Positions 1 to 9,800 of a DNA stretch of 38,523 nt are shown here, one piece after another (the stretch's first letter is position 1; the number at the start of each line of letters is the position of its first letter). The stretch lies in assembly GCA_036005065.1 (NCBI GenBank), contig DASYQW010000174.1:1-38523 (forward strand). The letters are read 5' to 3'. This DNA is from Candidatus Methylomirabilota bacterium (GTDB taxonomy: Bacteria > Methylomirabilota > Methylomirabilia > Rokubacteriales > DASRDR01). Both the position numbers and the translations under genes were made by a program. Under the pieces are notes generated by a model that was not told the DNA's origin, ran no database searches, and worked only from the letters and a program-made list of their open reading frames with translations.

Positions 1-1
1 G

Positions 2-268
2 CTCCAGGATCTGACGCCGGAGCTCGCGCGCCGGCTCGGCATTCCCGACCCGAAGGGCGTGGTCGTCACCGACGTGCGTCCGAACTCGCCGGCGGCCGAG
101 GCCGGGATCAAGGAAGGCGACGTGATCCGCGAGATCGACCGCTCCCCGGTGAACGCCCTCGAGGATGTGGAGAAGGCCATGGCCCGGAAGCCGCGCGATG
201 AGAAGCAGGTCTTGCTTCGCGTCGAGCGGCAGGGGGCCGGGCGCTACGTCGTCATCGAGGTCGGCTAG
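2..268 (+). CDS. HtrA/DegP-family serine protease, C-terminal PDZ domain (5' truncated by window)
   Basis: Only the last 88 codons are in the window. The reading frame is open from base 2 and ends with TAG at 266-268. The translation begins LQDLTPELARRLGIPDPKGV and continues through SPAAEAGIKEGDVI and an EIDRSPV strand. This is the classic PDZ fold of DegP/HtrA periplasmic quality-control proteases, most like the last PDZ repeat. The protease domain with its catalytic triad lies upstream of the window, so activity cannot be judged. The family degrades or chaperones misfolded envelope proteins. A perfect GC-rich hairpin follows the stop by 7 nt and probably ends the transcript. A different PDZ-containing protease (RseP or CtpA type) is possible, but the 'LTPELARRLGI' stretch favours HtrA. 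Confidence 0.85.
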   Translation, partial: LQDLTPELARRLGIPDPKGVVVTDVRPNSPAAEAGIKEGDVIREIDRSPVNALEDVEKAMARKPRDEKQVLLRVERQGAGRYVVIEVG

Positions 269-275
269 GATCAAT

Positions 276-302
276 CGGAGGGGGCCTCGGCGGCCCCCTC
301 CG
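276..302 (+). terminator. GC-rich hairpin after the HtrA gene
   Basis: An 11-bp perfect stem (276-286 with 292-302) encloses a 5-nt loop, starting 7 nt after the HtrA stop codon. No T-run follows, so a classic intrinsic terminator is not proven. It is also one arm of the intergenic repeat described at 276-358. Confidence 0.6.
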
Positions 303-358
303 AGACCTCCCCCCAGGATAAGTCAAGTTGCGCGCCGGCAAAGCCGGCGCTCGGAGCG
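276..358 (-). repeat. Intergenic palindromic repeat, copy 1 (complete, reverse orientation)
   Basis: Read on the minus strand, this copy has GCTCCGAG, a hairpin GCGCCGGC-TTT-GCCGGCGC (332-350), a CCTGGGGGGAGG segment, and a GGGGGCC/GGCCCCC hairpin (within 276-302). The same order of parts recurs at 13897-13976, and shorter versions occur at 429-486 and 12326-12366. It lies between the HtrA and TreY genes, which converge here, and encodes nothing recognisable. Confidence 0.7.
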
Positions 359-428
359 GACCACCGGACGCGCGGCGGCTGAGTTCGCGCTGCGCGCGGT
401 CAGCCCGACAGGCTCTTAGTAAAACCCC

Positions 429-486
429 CCGATGCCCCCCCGTCGTGGCGGCGGCGAAGCCGCCGCTCGGAGCACTCCTCGATGCG
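429..486 (-). repeat. Intergenic palindromic repeat, copy 2 (partial, reverse orientation)
   Basis: On the minus strand it reads GCATCGAGGAGTGCTCCGAG followed by an 8-bp stem GCGGCGGC-TTC-GCCGCCGC (448-466). The lead-in matches the CATCGAGGAGCGCTCC of the copy near 13894. The third hairpin is missing. The sequence between the two copies (359-428) shows no gene. Confidence 0.6.
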
Positions 487-519
487 CCACGCGCTCGGCG
501 GTCGGCGGGTTCTACACGG

Positions 520-3435
520 CTAGGACTCGGGCTCGAGCACGGCGACGGGGAACGTCCTGATGGCGGCCGCCAGCTCGACTGCCGGCCGGCCGTGGGCCGT
601 CCGGCCCGGCACGCTCTCACCCGTGAACAGGTTCCGGTACGTCGGCGCGGCCGGGATGCTCTCGAGGAGCACCTCGGTGTCCTCCCATACCTCTGCTCCG
701 AAGGGCAGGCCGTCGGGTCCCTGGAGCCGCGTGAACCAGCGCGGGGCGATCACCACCACGTGATCGTCCTGGGCGACGCGGGCGAGGGCGCACACGTGAT
801 CGGCCCGTGAGCCGCTGGCGCTGAGCGCGCGGTAGCCGCCGCCGGGCTGCAGCGCCGGGTGGCGGCGGCGGGCGGCGAGGGCCCGCCAGATGAGGTAGAG
901 CTTCAGCCGGCCATCCGCCCGGGTGGCCACCAGCTCCGCCGCCAGCCCGCGCAGGTCGGCCTCCGGGCGGGCGCAGCGCGCCTCGAGGTCGGCCAGCAAG
1001 GCCGAGCGGTGCGCGTAATCGACCGGGCGGCGGTTGTCCGGGTCTACCAGGGAGAAGTCCCACAGCTCCGTCCCCTGGTAGAGATCGGGGACGCCGGGGC
1101 ACGTGAGCTTCAGCACCGCCTGCGACAGCGCGGCGAAGAGCCCGGCGTCGGCGATCTCGGCGAGGAAGCCCTCGAGGTCGGCGAGGAACGCCGCGCTCTC
1201 GACGCGGTCCAGCACGCTGGCCACGTAGCGCTGGATGGCTCGCTCGTAGGGCTCGTCCGGGTTGATCCAGCTCGTGTTGATCTTGGCCTCGCGGACCGCC
1301 TTCAGCAGGTAGGACGTGAGGCGGTCCACGACGACCTGGTGAGCGGCGGCGTCCAGTTGCGTGAGCGGCCAGGCGCCGACCAGGGTCTGGTAGAAGAGGT
1401 ATTCCTCGTTTCGGCTCGGGGCCAGCCGCTCGCCCACCGGCTGCCGCCGCCGGCGGTTCAGCCGCCGCCAGCGAGTGAGCCGAGCCTGCCACTCTCGCGG
1501 GATCTCCGAGAGCACCGTGATGCGCGCCCGGAGGTCCTCGCCGCGCTTCGTGTCGTGAGTCGCGGTCGCGCACATCGTGTAGGGCCAGCGCTCGGCGCGC
1601 TCGGCGTTCCGATGGTGGAAGGCCTCGAGCGGGATGCCGAACCGCTCGGGATCCCCGCCCACCTCGTTCAGCGAGACGAGCCGGTGGAAGGTGTAGAAGA
1701 CGGTGTCCTCCACCGCCTTCGCCATCACGGGGCCCGTGAACTGCTGGAACTTCATGACGAACTCGAGCTGCGCCTGGCGGTACCCTTCGTCGGCTCCCTC
1801 CAGCGGCCGGAGCAGCAGCGTGTCCCGGACGAAGTCGTACACGGTCACGTTGGTCGTGGGATTGCGCCGGCGGGCCACGCTGACCGCGTGCTCGATCACC
1901 GCCCGATCGGCGGGGTGGACCTCGAAGTCGGCGGTGTAGGTCCGGTAGACGGGGAAGGCGGCGATGACTTCTCGCAGCGCCTCGGTGAGGCTCACCAGCG
2001 TGAAGTCGCGGGTGCGCCGGTGGCGCTCCGAGAGTCGGTCCAGCCGGTGCCCGAGCATCTGCAGCTCGCTGGCCAGGCTGATCCGCATGATGAGCCGCTT
2101 CTTGTCGTAGACCTCGTCGGGGTACGCGATCGACCGCCCGCTGTAGGCGCGGTAGATGCGGTCCATCACGCGGAAGTGTGTGCGGTCCACCAGGATGCCC
2201 GTCACGAGGTTCAGGAAGGTGTAGCCGGTCGTGCCGTGGATCGGCCATCCTTCCCGGAGACGCTCGGGGCCCGTGAGGATCTTCTCCACGACCAGGTAGC
2301 ATCCGGGCTCCGGGCCCTCGCCGCGGCAGCGCTCCTGCAGCCGTTTGAGGTAGCCGGCCGGGTCGTAGAGGCCATCCAGGTGATCCACGCGGAGCCCAGT
2401 GACCTTGCCCTCGGCGAGGAGCCGGCCGACCAGCCGGTGCGTCTCCTCGAACACGACCGGATCTTCCACCCGGATGGCCGCCAGCTGGTTCTCGTCGAAG
2501 AAGCGGCGGTAGTTGATCTCCTCGGCGGCCACCCGCCAGTAGGCCAGGCGGTAGGCCTGGCGCTCGAGCAGCGCGTCGAGCCGGTCGAAGCTCTTGAGGT
2601 CGCCCTTCTGGCCGTTGAAGATCCGGATGTTCTCGTCGAGGAACTGCCGCACCGCGGGGGCGCCGTCGCGCAGCCGCTCGAGCCGGCGCCGCACCACCTC
2701 GGTCTCCCGCCGCCGCTCCCGGTACTTTTCGACGTCGGCGTCGCGCTGGCCGGGGAGGTTCCGGAGAGCCGTGCTGATGCTGCGGAGCTCCATGACATCC
2801 GGGTGCTCCGGGCCCGGCTCGGCGTCGAGGCGGCCGACGTCCAGCTCGAGGATCGCGGTGGCCGAGCGCGGGTCGATCGGGAGCTGGAAGTCGTGATAGC
2901 GGACGTAGAAGGCGCCCCGGTCGTAGACCACGGTCAGCTCGCCGCGCTCCAGCACGATCCCGTACTGGTCGCCCAGGATCGGCAGCAGCAAGCGGTCGCG
3001 GAGCGCGACCTTGATCGGGGACCAGTCGACGTCGAAGACCCGCGCGAAGTACGAGCCGGGCCCGTGGGTGAGGACGTCCATCCACCAGACGTTGCCCGCT
3101 TCGCCGACCCCCATGTGATTCGGGATGATGTCGAGGATCTGGCCGAGGCCGTTGGTCGCCAGTACCGCGACGAAGGCGTCGTAGTCGGCCTCCGAGCCGA
3201 CTTCCGGATTCAGGCGGTTGTGATCCGAGACGTCGTAGCCGTGCAGGCTGCCGGGCCGGGCCTTGAAGTACGGCGAGGCGTAACAGTCGGTGATGCCGAG
3301 GCGACGGAGATAGGGCACGACGGCGGCCGCGTCCCGGAACGTGAAGCGGTGGTTGAACTGGAGCCGGTACGTTGCCCAGGGGAGCCGCCGGGGGAGCGAG
3401 GCGGCTGTTTGGGGACGACCGGGCTCGGCGCTCAC
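520..3435 (-). CDS. treY: Malto-oligosyltrehalose synthase (TreY), GH13 family
   Basis: A 971-residue protein that matches TreY along its full length. TreY isomerises the reducing-end alpha-1,4 bond of maltodextrins to an alpha,alpha-1,1 (trehalose) bond; TreZ then releases trehalose. Visible GH13 motifs are region I DIIPNHMG (about residues 102-109), region II LRVDHLDGL (348-356, nucleophile Asp351), region III VEKIL (383-387, acid/base Glu384) and region IV ATHDTKRGED near residue 650. The N-terminal ATYRLQFNHRFTFRDAA is also typical of TreY. The start is GTG at 3435, with no strong Shine-Dalgarno sequence. The family is usually 700-950 residues, so this is a large member. Its usual partners treZ and treX are not next to it here. 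It converges on HtrA and is divergent from the gene at 3594. Confidence 0.95.
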   Translation of the reverse strand: MSAEPGRPQTAASLPRRLPWATYRLQFNHRFTFRDAAAVVPYLRRLGITDCYASPYFKARPGSLHGYDVSDHNRLNPEVGSEADYDAFVAVLATNGLGQILDIIPNHMGVGEAGNVWWMDVLTHGPGSYFARVFDVDWSPIKVALRDRLLLPILGDQYGIVLERGELTVVYDRGAFYVRYHDFQLPIDPRSATAILELDVGRLDAEPGPEHPDVMELRSISTALRNLPGQRDADVEKYRERRRETEVVRRRLERLRDGAPAVRQFLDENIRIFNGQKGDLKSFDRLDALLERQAYRLAYWRVAAEEINYRRFFDENQLAAIRVEDPVVFEETHRLVGRLLAEGKVTGLRVDHLDGLYDPAGYLKRLQERCRGEGPEPGCYLVVEKILTGPERLREGWPIHGTTGYTFLNLVTGILVDRTHFRVMDRIYRAYSGRSIAYPDEVYDKKRLIMRISLASELQMLGHRLDRLSERHRRTRDFTLVSLTEALREVIAAFPVYRTYTADFEVHPADRAVIEHAVSVARRRNPTTNVTVYDFVRDTLLLRPLEGADEGYRQAQLEFVMKFQQFTGPVMAKAVEDTVFYTFHRLVSLNEVGGDPERFGIPLEAFHHRNAERAERWPYTMCATATHDTKRGEDLRARITVLSEIPREWQARLTRWRRLNRRRRQPVGERLAPSRNEEYLFYQTLVGAWPLTQLDAAAHQVVVDRLTSYLLKAVREAKINTSWINPDEPYERAIQRYVASVLDRVESAAFLADLEGFLAEIADAGLFAALSQAVLKLTCPGVPDLYQGTELWDFSLVDPDNRRPVDYAHRSALLADLEARCARPEADLRGLAAELVATRADGRLKLYLIWRALAARRRHPALQPGGGYRALSASGSRADHVCALARVAQDDHVVVIAPRWFTRLQGPDGLPFGAEVWEDTEVLLESIPAAPTYRNLFTGESVPGRTAHGRPAVELAAAIRTFPVAVLEPES

Positions 3436-3593
3436 GTGTCAGGACCTGTGTCGCGGGCCGCCCGGTGCCCGGACAGGCCCTCGAATCCAGTCTACCGCGA
3501 CTCCGCGTGGCTGTCGCGGGGCCCGTCCCCGTCGCGGGTCGGCGCCTTGCTCGACCTCGGGGGCGCGTGCTAGAGTCGCCCGGTCGGGGCGCG

Positions 3594-3899
3594 ATGCCGA
3601 TCCTGTTCGTGGTCAAGCGGTCCCGCAAGCCACTCTGCGACGCCCTCAAGCGCCTGGTGGAGAGGCCCGGCCTGGTGGCCGTCGTCCTCGACCGCCGCCG
3701 CGCCGCGGAGGCCGGTTCTCCCCCGCGCGGGCTCGTAGACCGGCTGCGTCAACCGCTGGACGCCGATGCCGCGCGCACGTGGGACACGCTCGGCCTCATC
3801 GTCGTCAAGGTCCGCGCGCTGCCCGAGCCGGCGCCGGCCCCGCCGCGCCCCGGCCGGACCGCCGCCGGCCCTCCCCGGCGTCCGGCGCGGCGGAGGTGA
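3594..3899 (+). CDS. Small protein of unknown function
   Basis: A 101-residue ORF with an ATG start, beginning PILFVVKRSRKPLCDALKRL and containing VAVVLDRRRA. The tail (about residues 75-101) is rich in Pro, Arg and Ala and looks disordered. It has no signal peptide or membrane segment, and I recognise no family. Support for it being real: it begins about 160 nt from the divergent TreY start, and its TGA overlaps the GTG of the next gene (GTGA), a common arrangement for coupled genes. The upstream region has no good Shine-Dalgarno sequence. Confidence 0.5.
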   Translation: MPILFVVKRSRKPLCDALKRLVERPGLVAVVLDRRRAAEAGSPPRGLVDRLRQPLDADAARTWDTLGLIVVKVRALPEPAPAPPRPGRTAAGPPRRPARRR

Positions 3900-5611
3900 T
3901 CCCGGCGGTGTCCCGGATCCGGACCCTGCTCGGCGTCGGCGTGCCCATGCGTGATGGCGTCCGCCTCTCCACCGACGTCTACCTGCCCGACGCGCCCGGC
4001 CCGTTCCCGGTGATCCTGATCCGCACACCGTACGGCAACAACCTCGAAGCCCAGGTCCAGGACGCGATCCACTTCGCCCGGCGCGGCTACGCGGTGGCGA
4101 TCCAGGATTGCCGCGGCCGATACGATTCCGAAGGGGAGTGGTCGCCGTTCGTCCACGAGGCGCTCGATGGCTACGACGCGCAGGAGTGGTGCGGTATCCA
4201 GCCCTGGTCGACCGGCAAGGTCGGGACCAGCGGCGCCTCGTACGTGGCCCTGACCCAGTGGCTGCCGGCCCCCCTCCGCAACGGGCACCTCGCCGCCATG
4301 GCGCCGCGGGTCGGCTTCTCGAACCTCTACCACAACTGGGTGTACACCGGCGGTGCCTTCCAGCTCGGCTTCAACCTCCGCTGGGCCGCCATTCAGATGC
4401 ACGGGCGGACGAACCAGGTCCAGTACCTCTGGATGCCGTCCGAGCAGCATCTCTCGACCCTGTTCTGGCACCTGCCGCTCATCACCGGCGACGAGAACGC
4501 CGGCCGCGTCTGCGAGTTCTACAAGGAATGGATCCGCCATCCGGCCTACGATTCGTACTGGGAGAAGCTGGGCAACGTCGAGAAGGACTACGATCAGATC
4601 GACGTGCCCGCCTACGGGTTCGGGGGCTGGTACGACGTCTTCCTCCAGTCCACCCTGAACAACTTCATGGGCGTGCGGGCCCGCGGGTATTCCGAGCGCG
4701 CCCGCCGCGGCCAGAAGCTCCTGATCGGCCCCTGGATCCACGACCTCGGCGCCCGCGGGACGCGGAGCCGGACCGGCGACGTCGACTTCGGGCCGGACTC
4801 GGTCCTCGACCTGCGCGCCGAGGAGCTGCGCTGGTTCGATTACTGGCTCCGCGGCGTCGACACCGGCGTCATGGCCGAGCCTCCGGTGCGCGTCTTCGTG
4901 ATGGGGGCGAATCGCTGGCGCACGGCCGAGGACTGGCCCATCCCCGGCACGCGGTTCGTCGAGCACTACTTCCACGGCGGCGGCCGGGCCAACTCCCTCT
5001 TCGGCGATGGGCACCTCGATCGGCGCCGGCCCGAGGCCGAGCCGCCCGACACCTTCCTCTACGATCCGCGCGACCCGGTGCCGACCCTCGGCGGGAGCAC
5101 GTGCTGCGGCGAGGACATCACGCCCATCACCATGGGGCCCCGCGATCAGCGGCCGGCCGAGTGGCGCCCGGACGTCCTCGTCTACACGACGCCGCCGCTC
5201 GAGGCGGACGTGGAGGTGACCGGGCCGATCAGGGTCGTGCTGTGGGCGGCGTCCACCGCCCCCGACACCGACTTCACGGCGAAGCTCGTCGACGTCTACC
5301 CGTCCGGCTTCGCGATGAATGTCGCCCAGGGGATCATCCGGGCTCGCTTCCGGGAGTCCTGGGAGAACCCGGCGCTGCTCAGGCCGGGGCAGATCTACCG
5401 GTACGAGATCGACTGCTGGTCCTCGTCGAACTGCTTCCAGACGGGGCACCGGATCCGCGTGGAGATCGCCTCGGCGAACTTCCCCCAGTTCGACCGGAAC
5501 CCGAATACCGGCCGCGCCTTCGGGCTCGACGCCGAGCTTCAGCCGGCAACGCAGACCGTCTACCACGACGCCGCCCACCCGTCCCACATCCTCCTCCCCA
5601 TCGTGCCCTGA
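3896..5611 (+). CDS. CocE/NonD family hydrolase (X-Pro dipeptidyl-peptidase/cocaine-esterase type)
   Basis: A 571-residue alpha/beta-hydrolase. The N-terminal domain opens with VPMRDGVRLSTDVYLP and PFPVILIRTPYGNN. The nucleophile Ser115 sits in GTSGASY, Asp247 is in GGWYDVF, and His282 is in IGPWIHD, giving the expected triad. The C-terminal third (FRESWENPALLRPGQIYRYE) is the beta-rich X-Pro C-domain. Family members cleave esters or amides of acylated amines and peptides; the substrate cannot be predicted. GTG at 3896 overlaps the preceding stop. GTG at 3908 is an alternative that would lose four residues. No signal peptide is seen, so it is probably cytoplasmic. It converges on marC with a 50-nt gap. 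Confidence 0.92.
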   Translation: MIPAVSRIRTLLGVGVPMRDGVRLSTDVYLPDAPGPFPVILIRTPYGNNLEAQVQDAIHFARRGYAVAIQDCRGRYDSEGEWSPFVHEALDGYDAQEWCGIQPWSTGKVGTSGASYVALTQWLPAPLRNGHLAAMAPRVGFSNLYHNWVYTGGAFQLGFNLRWAAIQMHGRTNQVQYLWMPSEQHLSTLFWHLPLITGDENAGRVCEFYKEWIRHPAYDSYWEKLGNVEKDYDQIDVPAYGFGGWYDVFLQSTLNNFMGVRARGYSERARRGQKLLIGPWIHDLGARGTRSRTGDVDFGPDSVLDLRAEELRWFDYWLRGVDTGVMAEPPVRVFVMGANRWRTAEDWPIPGTRFVEHYFHGGGRANSLFGDGHLDRRRPEAEPPDTFLYDPRDPVPTLGGSTCCGEDITPITMGPRDQRPAEWRPDVLVYTTPPLEADVEVTGPIRVVLWAASTAPDTDFTAKLVDVYPSGFAMNVAQGIIRARFRESWENPALLRPGQIYRYEIDCWSSSNCFQTGHRIRVEIASANFPQFDRNPNTGRAFGLDAELQPATQTVYHDAAHPSHILLPIVP

Positions 5612-5661
5612 GCGGGACTGGCCCGCGCCGCCCGGCGCTGGGAGATCGGGCCTCCCCGAGC

Positions 5662-6291
5662 CTACTTGAGGAGTCCCGGGAAGAGCACGGCGATGCCGTC
5701 CACGATGAACTCCACGGCCGTCGCCGCGATGATGAGACCGGTGAGGCGGGAGGCGACGTTCATCCCCGTGCGCCTGAGGACGGACGCCAGGAGCGGGGCC
5801 AGCCGGAAGACGACCAGGATCACCACCCCCACGCTGACGATCGCCGCCACCACGAGGATCGCGTGCGCGAGCGAGGCGTGGCGGTGGGCGTAGACGATCA
5901 CGGTGCTGATGGCGCCGGGGCCGGCGAGGAGGGGCGTGGCCAGCGGCACCACGGCCACGGCGGCCGGGTCGCCGTGCGGCGTGGACCCCGCCACCGGCGG
6001 AGCGCCCGCGTCGCCGGACATCATGGCGAGCGCCGAGAGGAGCAAGAGGATGCCGCCGGCGATGCGGAAGGCGGGGATCGTGATCCCGAGCGCCCTCAGG
6101 ACGAGCTCTCCCAGGAAGAAGGACACGAGCAGGATCACGACCACGGCGGTGGCGGCGATGAGCCCGACCCGATGCTTGTCCGCGACGGAGTGGTGGCCCG
6201 TGAGCGCGGTGAAGACCGGGATCTTCCCCAGCGGGTTCGTGATCGCGAGCAGAGCCGCCAGAAGCTGCACGTACTCGGGGAGATCGAGCAT
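5662..6291 (-). CDS. MarC-family integral membrane protein
   Basis: A 209-residue hydrophobic protein with about six transmembrane segments. The MarC signature is present: AITNPLGKIPVF near the N terminus, FRIAGGILLLLSALAMM in the middle and GPGAISTVIVYA in the second half. MarC proteins (UPF0056) are inner-membrane proteins of unresolved function; the old link with multiple antibiotic resistance was not upheld. The loop SGDAGAPPVAGSTPHGD is poorly conserved in the family. Length is normal. The start is ATG at 6291 with a weak ribosome site. The gene is followed, tail to tail, by the CocE-type hydrolase. Confidence 0.93.
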   Translation of the reverse strand: MLDLPEYVQLLAALLAITNPLGKIPVFTALTGHHSVADKHRVGLIAATAVVVILLVSFFLGELVLRALGITIPAFRIAGGILLLLSALAMMSGDAGAPPVAGSTPHGDPAAVAVVPLATPLLAGPGAISTVIVYAHRHASLAHAILVVAAIVSVGVVILVVFRLAPLLASVLRRTGMNVASRLTGLIIAATAVEFIVDGIAVLFPGLLK

Positions 6292-6381
6292 GGGCCTGGC
6301 CGCTAAGGCGGCGCCGGGACGGCCGTCACCGGTGGCGTGGTGCGTCCATCCTCTCGTCCCGTGGACTGAATGGCGAGGACT

Positions 6382-6648
6382 TCAGACGTCCCGTTGCGGC
6401 GCCGCGCCTCCGAAGCGCCTCCATCGCGCCGCCAGGACGCCCGTCATCGCGCCGGCCGCCAGCACCTGGGCGACGTCGATGACCGGATAGAACCAGCTGA
6501 CCGCCAGCTCGCCGCTGATCCAGCTGGCGGTGACGCCAAGCAGGACGCTCGAGCCACCGAGGACCCAGCCCCGGAATCGTCTCTGGACCAGGTAGGGAAC
6601 CGCGAGTCCCAGCACGACTCCCGAGGCGACGGGGAACACTTCCTCCAT
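6382..6648 (-). CDS. Small integral membrane protein of unknown function
   Basis: An 88-residue protein with probably three hydrophobic segments: FPVASGVVLGLAVPYLV, GWVLGGSSVLLGVTASWI and VIDVAQVLAAGAMTGVLAA. It ends in a basic tail (RWRRFGG). The ATG at 6648 is well supported by an AGGGAGG Shine-Dalgarno sequence 5 nt upstream on the minus strand. I do not recognise a named family. It lies upstream of marC on the same strand (90-nt gap), so co-transcription is possible. It is divergent from the Asp-box gene. The 207-nt divergent intergenic region (6649-6855) must hold both promoters, but no convincing -35/-10 pair was found. Confidence 0.75.
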   Translation of the reverse strand: MEEVFPVASGVVLGLAVPYLVQRRFRGWVLGGSSVLLGVTASWISGELAVSWFYPVIDVAQVLAAGAMTGVLAARWRRFGGAAPQRDV

Positions 6649-6855
6649 GGCAGCCTCCCTGTGTGGTGTCGCCCTGCCCGCAGTGCGCCGTCGGGGAAAC
6701 TGTAGACATCCGGCCCGGAACTGTCAATCGCCCGTCCGTCGCACCGTGCCGGCCGGTTGCGCGACCGGACCCCGCTGGCCTATCATCGCGGACGGCCTGT
6801 CACCGCGACCCCGATCCGGGCGGTGCCGAAACCTCCAGCATGCGAGGTGAGCCCG

Positions 6856-9800
6856 ATGGATCCCGTTCTGTTCCAGGCCCTTCGGTGGCGCTGTATCGGT
6901 CCTCCGCGTGGGGGGCGCGTGGTCGCGGTCGCGGGACACCCCCGCGAACCCATGGTCTTCTACTTCGGCGCGGTGGCGGGGGGAGTGTGGAAGACGACCG
7001 ACGGCGGCACGTACTGGGAGAACGTCTCCGACGGCTACTTTCGCTCGGCGGCCGTCGGCGCGCTGGCGGTGGCCGAGTCGGACCCCAGCGTCATCTACGC
7101 CGGGACGGGGGAAGCGACGATCCGGATCGACGTCTCCTACGGCGACGGCGTCTACAAGACGACCGATGGCGGCACGAGCTGGGCGCACGTCGGACTGGCG
7201 GATACCCGTCACATCGGCAAGATCCGCATCCACCCCCGGGACCCCGACCTGGTGTACGTCGCCGCGCTCGGCCACGCGTTCGGGCCGAGCCGGGAGCGCG
7301 GCGTGTTCCGGTCGAGGGACGGCGGCCGGACCTGGCAGCAGGTCCTCTTCCGGAGCGACAAGGCGGGCGCGATCGACCTCGTCTTCGACCCGGGCAATCC
7401 CCGCATCCTCTACGCGGCCACCTGGCAGGTGTACCGCCACTTCTGGACGCTCTCGAGCGGAGGGCCGGACAGCCGGCTCTACAAGTCGGCGGACGGAGGC
7501 GACACCTGGACCGACATCACGGACCACGTGGGACTGCCGCGCGGCATCAAGGGGAAGATCGGGGTCACCGTGTCCCCGGCCCGGGGGGAGCGCGTCTGGG
7601 CCATCCTCGAGGCCGAGAAGGCCGGCCTCTACCGGTCGGACGACGGCGGCCGGACCTGGGAGCTCGTCTCCGACAACCGTGACCTGATACACCGCCCCTG
7701 GTATTACTGCCACGTCTTCGCCGATCCCGTCGATGCCGACACCGTCTACGTGACCAACCTCAAGATGTGGAAGTCCACCGATGGGGGGCGCACCTTCACC
7801 GAGGTCACGACGCCTCACGGGGACAACCACGACCTCTGGATCGACCCGCGGGACCCCCGACGCATGATCGAAGGCAACGACGGCGGCGCCTGCGTCTCGT
7901 TCAACGGGGGCCAGAGCTGGTCGACGATCTACAACCAGCTCACCGCGCAGTTCTACCATCTGGCCATCGACGACCAGCATCCCTACCGCGTCTACGGCAC
8001 CCAGCAGGACAACTCGAGCGTGAGCGTGCCGAGCGCCTCCGAGAACGGCGGCATCACCTGGGGGGACTGCTACCCGGCCGGCACCGGCGAGAGCGGGTAC
8101 ATCGCGGTGCATCCCCGTGACCCGAACGTCGTCTACGTCGGCGCGGTCGGCAGCTCGCCCGGCGGCGGGGGCGCGCTCCAGCGCTACGACCACCGCACGC
8201 GCCAGATCCGGCTCGTCACCGTGTGGCCGGAGCTCTACTACGGGCGGGGCGCCAAAGCCCTCAAGTATCGCTTCGCCTGGACCTTCCCGATCGTCTTTTC
8301 CCCCCACGACCCCGGCACGCTCTACGCCACCGGAAATCTCGTCTTCCGCACGCGCGACGAGGGCGGGAGCTGGGAGGCGATCAGCCCCGACCTCACCCGT
8401 CAGGACTCGACCAAGCTCGAGGCCTCGGGCGGGCCCTTGACCAAGGACACGAGCGGCGCCGAGCACTACGGCACCGTCTACGCCTTCGTCGAGTGCCCCC
8501 ACGAGCGGGGCGTCCTGTGGGCCGGGAGCGACGACGGCCTGGTCCACGTGTCGCGGGACGACGGCCGGAGCTGGAAGAACGTGACCCCGCCCGATCTGCC
8601 CGAGTGGTCCCTGATCGCCACCCTCGAGGTGTCGCCCCACCAGCCCGGCACGGTCTACCTGGCCGCCACGCGCTACAAGCTCGACGACTACCGCGCCTAC
8701 CTCTACGAGACCGAGGATTACGGCGGCACCTGGCGTGCGCTGGCCGGCGGCTTCCCGGCGGGCGAGATCAGCCGCGTGATCCGGGAGGACCCGGTCCGGC
8801 GTGGTCTCCTCTACGTCGGCACGGAGACCGGGGTCGTCGTCTCCTGGGACGACGGAGTCACCTGGCACCGCCTGCCCTGGAACCTGCCGGTGTCGCCCGT
8901 CTACGACCTCGCCGTCAAGAACGGCGACCTGGTGGCGGCGACTCACGGCCGGTCATTCTGGGTCCTGGACGATGTGACCCCGCTGCGGGCGGTGACGGCG
9001 GAGTCGGCCGAGGTGGCCCAGCTCCTCCCGCCGCGCCCCACCGTGCGGCCCTGGCAGAACTGGAGCGTCGACCTCTTCCGGGGGCCGGGCAAGACGCAGA
9101 AGAACTACATGATGGCGCTCGGGACCGGGCTGACCTTCTACGAGGACCGGACGCCCGAAGGCGAGCGCGTGCGGACGTTTCTCGACGCCGGCGAGAACCC
9201 GCCGCCCGGCGCCATCGTCTACTACGTCATCAGGGGCGCGCCCCCCGGTCCCGTGTCGCTCAGCTTCCTCGACGCGACCGGCGCGGTGATCCGCTCGTTC
9301 GGGACACGGCCCGAGGAGCCGCCGCCATCGGCTCCTGAGGGGGGGACGAGCGCGCCACCCGGCGCGGAGGTGACGTCGGTCGCGCCCGAAGGCGCGCCGA
9401 AGGATCAGCGCTACGTCACGGCCAAGCCGGGGCTCAACCGCTTCGTGTGGGACCTCCGCTACCCCGGCGCCGAGAAGGTTCCCGGCGACGTCACCACCGA
9501 GAAGGCGATCACGGGCCCGCTCGCGCCTCCCGGCGCCTACCGGGTCCGCCTCACGATCGGCGATCGATCGTGGACGCAGTCCTTCGAGATGCGCCAGGAC
9601 CCGCGCGTGCCGGCCAGCCGGGCCGATCTCGATGCCCAGTTCGCCCTCTGGAGCCGGCTCCGCGACACCCTGTCCGAGACCCATGCCGGCATCAATCGGC
9701 TGCGGCGTATCCGGCGCCAGGTGACCGAGTGGTCCCAGCGCGTCCGCGAGGCCGCGGCGCCCGGTGAGGACGCCCCCGAGCGCCTCCGGGCCATCGCCCG

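Noticed and set aside
859..3573. Long plus-strand open frame (over 900 codons) opposite TreY
   Set aside because: The high GC content makes antisense frames open. The translation is low-complexity and has no family features, while the minus strand encodes a complete TreY.
3749..5587. Long minus-strand frame opposite the CocE-type hydrolase
   Set aside because: It is an antisense shadow: rich in Val/Arg/Gly/Asp with no recognisable domain, whereas the plus strand has a full catalytic triad.
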